A stretch of 5,058 nucleotides of DNA from NCBI GenBank assembly GCA_938014945.1, contig CALLQH010000367.1:1-5058 (forward strand), given 5' to 3'. Both the position numbers and the translations under genes were made by a program. Of the stretch, positions 1-5,058 are shown piece after piece. Positions within the stretch are counted from its first letter, which is position 1. Every line of letters begins with the position of its first letter. The notes beneath the pieces were generated by a model. It had not been told where the DNA came from, did no database searches, and saw only the letters and a program-made list of their open reading frames with translations. The DNA is from an uncultured bacterium (GTDB taxonomy: Bacteria; Pseudomonadota; Alphaproteobacteria; SP197).

Positions 1-54
1 ACTCTTGCCACATTAACCTCATGCGCCGCACGAGGGGAGCGGCGTGGCGCTTAC
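1..54. other. Non-family sequence at the left edge, beyond the ALDH break
   Basis: From about position 54 down to 1, none of the three minus-strand frames encodes the expected ALDH continuation (of the kind EAIARANxLPFGLA). A single frameshift therefore does not explain the loss. Positions 1-20 are richer in A+T than the gene. A 6-base inverted repeat (CGCCGC at 24-29 and GCGGCG at 39-44, with a 9-base loop) sits at the ORF end, but no T-run follows it. The piece is too short to identify; it may be the edge of a mobile element, a rearrangement or an assembly join. Confidence 0.4.
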
Positions 55-1245
55 GTCGAGGTCGCGGAAGGTGGCGATCGGCGCCAGCGGGCCGAACGGC
101 TCCTCGCGCATGATGCGCGAGGCGTCCGGCACGTCCGCCAGCACGGTGGGTTCGAAGAAGAATCCCTTGTTGCGGGTGGCTGGCCGCCGCCCGCCGGTGA
201 GGCAGCGCGCTCCGTCGGCGACCGTCTCGTCGCAAAGCTTCTCGACCCGGTCGCGCTGCGAGGCAAGCGTCAGGGGTCCCATGGTGGTCGCGGCATCCTG
301 GCTGTTGCCCAGCACCAGGGCTTTCGCCGCCGCGACCATGCCATCGGTGAAACGCGCGGCGACGTTCTCGTGCACGTAGAAGCGGTTCGGCGCAATGCAG
401 ACCTGGCCCGCGTTGCGATACTTGAACATGGCGCATTGGGCGGCGGCGGCATCCACGTCCGCATCCTCGCAGATCACCACGGGCGCGTGTCCGCCGAGTT
501 CCATCGAGGCGCGTTTCACCGTCCTGGCGGCTTCGGCGAGCAGCATCTGGCCGACGCGGGTGGAACCCGTCAACGAGATCTTGCGCACCTCGTCCGCCGC
601 CATGAGCAGCGGCGTGACGGTGTCGGCGCGGCCGTGCAGCATCTGAACGACGCCCGCGGGCGCGCCGCCCTCCTGGCAGGAAAGCGCGATCAGGGTCGAC
701 GTCAGCGGCGTCTGCTCGGACGGGCGGCAGATGATGGGACAGCCGGCGGCGAGCGCCGGCGCGACCTTGCGTGCGATCAGGTTGACCGGGAAGTTCCAGG
801 CAGTGAAGGCGGCGACGATGCCGACAGGCTCAGGCACCGACTGGAGCCGGCCGCCCTGCCGCGACGGGATGGTCTCGCCGAACAGCCGCTCCGCTTCGCC
901 CGCGAACCAGTCGAACTGCTCGATGGCGATGTTCACCTCGCCTTCGGACTGCGACAGGGGCCGGCCGATCTCGAGCGACAGAGCGCGGGCAATCTCGGCC
1001 TTGCGACGTTCCATGGCGCGCGCGATGCCGCGCAGGACCTTGGCCCGTTCCCACCCGTGGACGGCCGACCAAGTCTTCAGGGCGGCGCGGGCATGGGCGA
1101 GCGCCGCGGCAACCTCGTCCGGGCTGGCCGACGGCGCGCTCCACAGGACCTCTTCCGTGCAGGGATTGACGATCTCGGCGCGCGGGCCCGAACCCGCAGT
1201 CCTGAATTCGCCGCCGATCAGCAATGCGGGTTCTGTTCCGCTCAT
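19..1245 (-). CDS. NAD(P)-dependent aldehyde dehydrogenase, C-terminally truncated (semialdehyde dehydrogenase type)
   Basis: A 408-residue product against about 475-490 for the family. It would oxidise an aldehyde, plausibly a pathway semialdehyde such as alpha-ketoglutaric semialdehyde, to an acid. Motifs in order: AAFTAWNFPVN (145-155) with the oxyanion asparagine N151; CRPSEQTP (173-180), where the family's usual cofactor-binding lysine is arginine (R174); the glycine-rich loop SLTGSTRVG (224-232); MELGGHAP (248-255) with general base E249; NAGQVCIAPNRFYV (278-291) with nucleophile C283; and EEPFGPLAPI (381-390) with E382 and F384. As I recall them, alpha-ketoglutaric semialdehyde dehydrogenases share the MELGGHAPV and NAGQVCI patterns. 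After FRDLD (residue 397) the family match stops, and 11 unrelated residues lead to a stop. The missing part normally carries the PFGG-x-K-x-SG region and the strand used in oligomerisation, so the product is probably inactive or unstable. It is the last gene of the operon in view and may be a 3'-truncated pseudogene. Confidence 0.88.
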   Translation of the reverse strand: MSGTEPALLIGGEFRTAGSGPRAEIVNPCTEEVLWSAPSASPDEVAAALAHARAALKTWSAVHGWERAKVLRGIARAMERRKAEIARALSLEIGRPLSQSEGEVNIAIEQFDWFAGEAERLFGETIPSRQGGRLQSVPEPVGIVAAFTAWNFPVNLIARKVAPALAAGCPIICRPSEQTPLTSTLIALSCQEGGAPAGVVQMLHGRADTVTPLLMAADEVRKISLTGSTRVGQMLLAEAARTVKRASMELGGHAPVVICEDADVDAAAAQCAMFKYRNAGQVCIAPNRFYVHENVAARFTDGMVAAAKALVLGNSQDAATTMGPLTLASQRDRVEKLCDETVADGARCLTGGRRPATRNKGFFFEPTVLADVPDASRIMREEPFGPLAPIATFRDLDVSATPLPSCGA

Positions 1246-1251
1246 CTCACG

Positions 1252-1257
1252 CTCCCT
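1252..1257 (-). promoter_or_regulatory. Ribosome binding site of the aldehyde dehydrogenase gene
   Basis: AGGGAG on the minus strand sits 6 bases before the ATG at 1243-1245, in the 15-base gap after the dehydratase stop. It is the strongest Shine-Dalgarno match in the window and supports this start. Confidence 0.78.
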
Positions 1258-1260
1258 GGA

Positions 1261-2985
1261 TCAAAGGATGGCTGGCTCGCCCGGCGACGCCCCGAAGCCT
1301 GTTTCGAGAAAGTCGAAATCGCAGCCCTCGTGCGCCTGCCTGATGTGGCGCGAGAACATCCAGCCATAACCGCGCTCGAAGCGCGGCTCGGGTGCCGGTA
1401 GCGCGGCGCGGCGCTCGGCGAGTTCCGCCTCGCTCACCTGCATGTCGAGGCGCCGCGCGGCGACATCGACCTTCACGATGTCGCCCGTCCTCACCAGTGC
1501 CAGCGGTCCGCCGACATGGGCTTCCGGCGAGACGTGGAGCACGCAGGCGCCGTAACTGGTGCCGCTCATGCGGGCATCGGAGATACGCAGCATGTCGCGG
1601 ACGCCGGCTCGCAGCAGCTTCTTCGGGATCGGCAGCATGCCCCATTCAGGCATGCCCGGACCGCCCTGCGGCCCCGCTCCGCGCATGATCAGAACCGTGT
1701 CGGCGGTCACGTCCAGCGCCTCGTCGTCGACGCGCTCCTTCAATTCGGCGTAGGAATCGAACACCAGCGCCGGACCCGCATGGTCCAGCAGATGCGGCGC
1801 CGCGGCGGAAGGCTTCATCACGCAGCCGTCCGGGGCGAGATTGCCGTAGAGCACCGCCATCGCCGGTTCGGACGAAACGGGCCGGGCTATCGGCCGGATG
1901 ACGTCGTCGTTCCAGCAGGGCGCGCCGGCGAATCCTTCTCCGATCGACCGTCCGGTCACGGTCAGCGGCGAACCGTCGAGCAGGCCGCCGAGCTTGTCCA
2001 TCAATGCCAGAATGCCGCCCGCATAGAAGAAGTCCTCCATCAGGTAGCGCTCGCCCGAGGGGCGCACGTTGGCCAGCACAGGGACTTTGCGGCTGGCCTT
2101 CTCGAAATCGTCCAGGCCGATGCCATGGCCGGCGCGGCGCGCCATGGCGATCAGATGGATCACCGCGTTGGTCGAGCAACCCATCGCCATCGCCACCACG
2201 ATCGCATTCTCGAAGGCCGCTCGCGACAGGATGGCGGATGGCTTCAGGTCTTCGCCTACCATTTCCACGACGCGCCGGCCGCAGGCCGAGGCCATCCGGA
2301 TGTGGCCGGCGTCGGCGGCGGGAATCGAGGAGGCGCCCGGCAGGGTCATGCCCATCGCTTCGGCGATCGCCGTCATGGTGCTCGCGGTGCCCATCGTCAT
2401 ACAGTGGCCGTAGGAGCGCGCGATCCCGGCTTCGACGGCCTGCCATTCAGCCGCGTCGATCTTGCCCGCGCGGCGCTCGTCCCAGTATTTCCAGGCGTCG
2501 GAGCCGGATCCCAGCGCCTCGCCGCGCAGGTTTCCCCGCAGCATCGGCCCGGCCGGCATGAAGATCGCGGGCAGGTCCATGCTGATGGCGCCGAGCAGCA
2601 AACCCGGCGTGGTCTTGTCGCATCCGCCCATCAGCACCGCGCCGTCGATAGGATGCGAGCGCAGCAGCTCTTCCGTCTCCATCGCCAGCAGGTTGCGGTA
2701 GAGCATGGTCGTCGGCTTGACGAAGTTCTCCGACAGCGAGATCGCGGGCAGTTCCAGCGGAAAACCGCCGGCCTGCAAAATGCCGCGCTTCACGTCCTCG
2801 ACACGGTGCCGGAAATGCGCGTGGCAGGGATTGATATCGGACCAGGTATTGACGATGGCGATGACCGGCCGGCCGTTCCAGTCCTCCAGCCCGTAGCCCA
2901 TCTGCATGAGCCGCGAGCGGTGGCCGAAGCCGCGCAAGTCGTCGGTGTCGAACCAGCGGGCGCTGCGGAGCGGTTTCTTTGTCAT
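1261..2985 (-). CDS. IlvD/Edd-family Fe-S dehydratase, probable sugar-acid (aldonate) dehydratase
   Basis: A 574-residue protein, the full length for the IlvD/Edd family. It would remove water from a sugar acid to give a 2-keto-3-deoxy acid. The three cysteines expected to hold the [2Fe-2S] cluster are present: C54 in NTWSDINPC, C122 in GGCDKTTP and C195 in GHCMTMGTASTM. D123 and K124 fit the Mg2+ site, where the lysine is carbamylated in characterised members. E447 (MPEWG) is a further likely metal ligand, and S474 in SDARMSGTSYG fits the serine base. The start (RSARWFDTDDLRGFGHRS) and overall pattern are closer to pentonate dehydratases, such as the L-arabinonate and D-xylonate enzymes, than to biosynthetic dihydroxy-acid dehydratase; the operon context agrees. 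The ATG at 2983-2985 is 7 bases after the SDR stop and has only a weak upstream GAG, so translation probably depends on coupling. The gene is intact. 6-Deoxy-6-sulfogluconate or another aldonate remains possible as substrate. Confidence 0.94.
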   Translation of the reverse strand: MTKKPLRSARWFDTDDLRGFGHRSRLMQMGYGLEDWNGRPVIAIVNTWSDINPCHAHFRHRVEDVKRGILQAGGFPLELPAISLSENFVKPTTMLYRNLLAMETEELLRSHPIDGAVLMGGCDKTTPGLLLGAISMDLPAIFMPAGPMLRGNLRGEALGSGSDAWKYWDERRAGKIDAAEWQAVEAGIARSYGHCMTMGTASTMTAIAEAMGMTLPGASSIPAADAGHIRMASACGRRVVEMVGEDLKPSAILSRAAFENAIVVAMAMGCSTNAVIHLIAMARRAGHGIGLDDFEKASRKVPVLANVRPSGERYLMEDFFYAGGILALMDKLGGLLDGSPLTVTGRSIGEGFAGAPCWNDDVIRPIARPVSSEPAMAVLYGNLAPDGCVMKPSAAAPHLLDHAGPALVFDSYAELKERVDDEALDVTADTVLIMRGAGPQGGPGMPEWGMLPIPKKLLRAGVRDMLRISDARMSGTSYGACVLHVSPEAHVGGPLALVRTGDIVKVDVAARRLDMQVSEAELAERRAALPAPEPRFERGYGWMFSRHIRQAHEGCDFDFLETGFGASPGEPAIL

Positions 2986-2992
2986 GGCCGTC

Positions 2993-3814
2993 TCATTGGC
3001 TGGCGGTAACCCCGCCGTCGATATAGACGATCTGGCCCGTCATGTAGCTGCCGGCGGGAGCCGCGAAGACGACGATCTGACCGACGACTTCCAGCGGGTC
3101 GCCGATGCGACCGAGCGGGTTGCGCTCCAGGATGAAGTCGCGGAACCCGTCGCGTTCAAGATGGTGGCGGATGCGCTCCGAGCGGATGAAGGTCGGCGCA
3201 ACGCCGTTGACGGTGATGTTGTGCGGCGCCAGTTCCATCGCGTGCTGCTTGACCAGCATGGCGAGGCCGCCCTTGGTGGCGCAGTAGGCGGAGTAGCCGC
3301 GGCCGCGTAGCGCAAGCTGGGAGCGCACGGAAAGCAGGTGTATCTGCCGGCCGCCTCCACCTTGCGCGATCTGCTGCTTCGCAACAGCCTGACCGAGAAA
3401 CATCGCCGATTTCAAGTTGGTCTCGTAGATTTCGTCGAAGGTCTCTTCGGTGACGTCCAGCAGCGGCTGCTCGCGCTGGATCCCGACGCAATTGACCAGC
3501 ACGTCGATGCCGCCAAACTCATCGATGACGCTCGCGGTGACCGCGGCGATCTGACCGACATCGCGGGCGTCAAGCTCAAAGCCAACGGCGCGGCCGCCGG
3601 TCGCGGCAATGCGTTCGGCCAGCGCTCGCGCCCGCGCGCCGTTGCGCCCGGCAATGGCCACCAGCGCGCCACGCCGTGCCATGGCGATCGCCGTTGCCTC
3701 GCCGATGGCGCCGTAGCCGCCGGGGATGAAGACACGCAGCCCCGCAACGTCGAACATCCGGTCCATGGCGAGCGGATCGACGTGGGGCGTCAGGTTGCTT
3801 TTGGACCGGTTCAT
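2993..3814 (-). CDS. Short-chain dehydrogenase/reductase (SDR), sugar-acid or keto-acid type
   Basis: A 273-residue classical SDR, slightly long because of about 20 residues before the first Rossmann strand. The cofactor loop is PGGYGAIG (31-38), a variant of TGxxxGxG with proline first and alanine at the second glycine. The second strand ends AGRN (55-58), where the arginine hints at NADP(H) rather than NAD(H). An acidic residue follows in LDARD (81-85). NCVG (108-111) replaces the usual NNAG/NAG. The catalytic set is N133, a serine (S162 most likely, S165 possible), Y177 and K181 in YCATK. The C-terminus ends in YIDGGVTASQ, typical of the family (DGG). The ATG overlaps the upstream oxidoreductase stop (ATGA), and the dehydratase follows after 7 bases. 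By family resemblance it could oxidise a 2-keto-3-deoxy sugar acid or act like gluconate 5-dehydrogenase; this is inference. The family is certain, the substrate is not known. Confidence 0.93.
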   Translation of the reverse strand: MNRSKSNLTPHVDPLAMDRMFDVAGLRVFIPGGYGAIGEATAIAMARRGALVAIAGRNGARARALAERIAATGGRAVGFELDARDVGQIAAVTASVIDEFGGIDVLVNCVGIQREQPLLDVTEETFDEIYETNLKSAMFLGQAVAKQQIAQGGGGRQIHLLSVRSQLALRGRGYSAYCATKGGLAMLVKQHAMELAPHNITVNGVAPTFIRSERIRHHLERDGFRDFILERNPLGRIGDPLEVVGQIVVFAAPAGSYMTGQIVYIDGGVTASQ

Positions 3815-4833
3815 GCCTGTATCTCCACGCCGGCGGCCCGGTAGACGGATTCCATGAGCCTCAATGTCTCCAGATTGTCGAGGCGATCGGTCTCGAAGGG
3901 CGCGCCTGTGCGCAGGCCTTCGATGAAGGACGCGATCACCGTGTCGAAGCATTCCTGATAGCGGCCGAGCAGGTCGACCTCTTCGGCTTCCCCCTCAGCG
4001 CCGACAAGAAAGACACGGTTGTAGTCCATCACGATGGTGCCTTTCGTGCCGATGATTTCCAGCCGATCGCCATGAAGCAGCGGGTAGCCCGGCGCGCAGA
4101 TCGAACCATCGGCGGTCGCGATGAAACCGTCTTCGCCTTCCAGCAGGATCGCCGCGGTATCTTCCCCCGGCAGTCCCTCGGCCAGGCGGTTCAAGCGCGC
4201 GGCGACCACCTTCAGGGGGCCGCACAGGCAGCGCAGCACGTCGAGATGATGGATCATCGTCTCGAAGACGAGGTTGCGGCGGAAGCCGGTGAGGTAGGGC
4301 TGGCGCTCGACAAGGAAGGGGACGGTACCTTCACGCGGGCACAGTCCGGAGCCCCGGCAGGAAATCGCCGCATGCCGCGGCGTGCCGATGCGTCCTTCCG
4401 CCATCCAGCGCCGCACGGTCATATAATGCGGACGGAAGCGGTAGTTCTCGTGGATCATGAAGCGCACGCGCATTCCCACGTGGGCGACAAGGGCCTCCGC
4501 CTCCGCCACCGTTTCCGTCATCGGCTTCTGCAGCATGACATGCACGCCATGATCGGCGGCGAGCCGCGTGAGAGGCGCGTGCGCACCGACAGACGCGGCG
4601 ATGTCGACGACGTCGAATCCACCGTCGGCAAACAGGGCCCTTGCATCGTCGTAGACGCGCGCAATGCCGAATTCGGCGGCGCGCCCGGCTGCCCTGCAGC
4701 GGTCGGTGTCGCAGATCGCGATCACCGGCACGCCGGCATTCTGCCAGGCTCGCAGATGATACAGGCTGATCATGCCGGCGCCGACCAGCGCGACGCGCAG
4801 CGGACCGTTGCCGAAGGGAGCGAGAGCGTTCAC
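3811..4833 (-). CDS. Gfo/Idh/MocA-family NAD(P)-dependent oxidoreductase
   Basis: A 340-residue protein, the usual length for this cytoplasmic sugar or polyol dehydrogenase family. The N-terminal Rossmann fold opens with VALVGAGMISLYHL (about residues 14-27), and an acidic residue follows the second strand (CDTD, 41-44). The family EKP motif appears as QKP (102-104), with its lysine kept. The C-terminal alpha/beta domain starts near ENYRFRPHY (129-137). It carries the conserved HxxD motif as HHLD (195-198), in which a histidine normally takes part in catalysis. The start is GTG, backed by GGAG 8 bases upstream. It overlaps the ABC gene by 4 bases and the downstream SDR by 4 bases. The likely role is oxidation of a sugar, or another ring or polyol substrate, in the operon's catabolic route; that role is inferred, and members of the family act on very different substrates. 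Nothing looks broken. Four cysteines (159, 165, 202, 204) stand out but form no metal motif I recognise. Confidence 0.92.
   Translation of the reverse strand: MNALAPFGNGPLRVALVGAGMISLYHLRAWQNAGVPVIAICDTDRCRAAGRAAEFGIARVYDDARALFADGGFDVVDIAASVGAHAPLTRLAADHGVHVMLQKPMTETVAEAEALVAHVGMRVRFMIHENYRFRPHYMTVRRWMAEGRIGTPRHAAISCRGSGLCPREGTVPFLVERQPYLTGFRRNLVFETMIHHLDVLRCLCGPLKVVAARLNRLAEGLPGEDTAAILLEGEDGFIATADGSICAPGYPLLHGDRLEIIGTKGTIVMDYNRVFLVGAEGEAEEVDLLGRYQECFDTVIASFIEGLRTGAPFETDRLDNLETLRLMESVYRAAGVEIQA
3823..3826 (-). promoter_or_regulatory. Ribosome binding site that fixes the SDR start
   Basis: GGAG on the minus strand sits 8 bases before the ATG at 3812-3814. It favours this start over the in-frame upstream ATG at 3952, which would lie deep inside the previous gene. 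It also favours it over the internal ATGs at 3766 and 3757; I saw no such motif before the ATG at 3766. Confidence 0.7.
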
Positions 4834-5058
4834 GCGGCACGCTCCGTCAGCAGGCCGCCGAGATAGGTGCGGCAGGGCTCGTGCGCAACGAGACCGTCAA
4901 AGTCGGCGATAGGGGTCACCGTCCCCTTCTGGACGAAGATGAAGCGCTCGCAGATCTCCTCGAGGATCTCGAGGTGAAAGCGTTCGTTGGGGTGCACGCA
5001 CAGGAACACCAGCCGGCCCTCGGCACGCAGGCGGCGGAAGAAATCGAGCATGAAGCCG
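4830..5058 (-). CDS. ABC transporter ATP-binding protein, C-terminal end only (gene runs off the right edge)
   Basis: The reading frame is open to the window edge, so the true start lies beyond 5058; the ATG at 5051 is an internal methionine. About 75 residues are visible. They fit the segment after the Walker B/D-loop of an ABC ATPase: a helix of the form LDFFRRLRAEGR, a hydrophobic strand (LVFLCV), a histidine at 4992-4994 in the position of the switch (H-loop) histidine, an acidic helix ending EEICERF, then a strand and turn (FIFVQKG) matching the usual 'R-x-x-x-x-x-x-G' end of the domain. About 30 further residues follow. The protein would energise a transporter at the inner membrane. Its stop overlaps the next gene by 4 bases, so it belongs to the same operon and may import the pathway's substrate. 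The Walker A, signature and Walker B motifs are outside the window, so importer or exporter class cannot be decided. The family call is fairly sure; the substrate is unknown. Confidence 0.72.
   Translation of the reverse strand, partial: GFMLDFFRRLRAEGRLVFLCVHPNERFHLEILEEICERFIFVQKGTVTPIADFDGLVAHEPCRTYLGGLLTERAA
4842..4845 (-). promoter_or_regulatory. Ribosome binding site for the GTG-started oxidoreductase
   Basis: GGAG lies on the minus strand, 8 bases before the GTG at 4831-4833. It sits inside the end of the ABC ATPase gene. It supports the GTG as the real start and fits translational coupling across the GTGA overlap. Confidence 0.7.

Noticed and set aside
24..44. A hairpin (6-base stem, 9-base loop) at the end of the ALDH frame as a transcription terminator
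   Set aside because: The stem is short, it overlaps coding sequence, and on the minus strand it is followed by CATGAGGTTAATG rather than a run of T. Such stems are common by chance in GC-rich DNA.
370..1401. A 343-codon plus-strand open frame opposite the ALDH gene
   Set aside because: Same shadow effect: low-complexity composition, no recognisable motif, and it crosses two real genes on the other strand.
2986..2992. A promoter or regulatory site between the SDR and the dehydratase
   Set aside because: The gap is only 7 bases, and no -10/-35 pattern was recognised within the upstream gene. Coupled translation explains the junction.
1516..3009. A 497-codon plus-strand open frame opposite the dehydratase gene
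   Set aside because: It is antisense to a gene with complete catalytic motifs. Its translation is rich in H, R, G, A and Q without any domain pattern, as expected for a shadow frame in GC-rich coding DNA.
3815..3952. An upstream in-frame ATG giving the SDR 46 extra N-terminal residues
   Set aside because: The extension lies wholly inside the oxidoreductase gene and is arginine-rich, unlike any SDR. The ATG at 3814 has a GGAG site and forms an ATGA overlap.

Overview
This is a GC-rich stretch in which every credible gene lies on the minus strand. Read in the direction of transcription (high to low coordinates), it holds the C-terminal end of an ABC transporter ATPase, a Gfo/Idh/MocA oxidoreductase, a short-chain dehydrogenase/reductase (SDR), an IlvD/Edd-type Fe-S sugar-acid dehydratase, and an aldehyde dehydrogenase (ALDH) whose C-terminus is missing. 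The base composition, the protein families and the tight packing suggest a proteobacterium, most likely an alphaproteobacterium of the rhizobial type. That is an inference from style only; nothing in the window fixes the taxon.

Layout: the ABC ATPase end (4830-5058) overlaps the oxidoreductase (3811-4833) by 4 bases (GTGA). That gene overlaps the SDR (2993-3814) by 4 bases (ATGA). The SDR is 7 bases from the dehydratase (1261-2985), which is 15 bases from the ALDH (19-1245). There is no room for a promoter or terminator between these genes, so they are almost certainly one polycistronic, translationally coupled operon whose promoter lies beyond position 5058. No tRNA, rRNA, CRISPR array or recognisable insertion sequence was seen, and no intergenic gap exceeds about 20 bases.

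Function: two NAD(P)-dependent dehydrogenases, a sugar-acid dehydratase and a semialdehyde-type ALDH match the logic of an oxidative, non-phosphorylative sugar or sugar-acid pathway. In that scheme a sugar is oxidised to a lactone or acid, dehydrated to a 2-keto-3-deoxy acid, and then oxidised further. The ALDH resembles alpha-ketoglutaric semialdehyde dehydrogenases, and the dehydratase resembles L-arabinonate/D-xylonate-type dehydratases. The actual substrate cannot be read from the sequence, and no lactonase, aldolase or regulator is in view.

The main oddity is at the left edge. The ALDH stops matching its family around position 54, ends 11 codons later, and lacks roughly the last 75-85 residues. 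This suggests a rearrangement, an insertion or an assembly junction just at the window edge. The rest of the window looks like an ordinary catabolic operon; I found no convincing new type of system.
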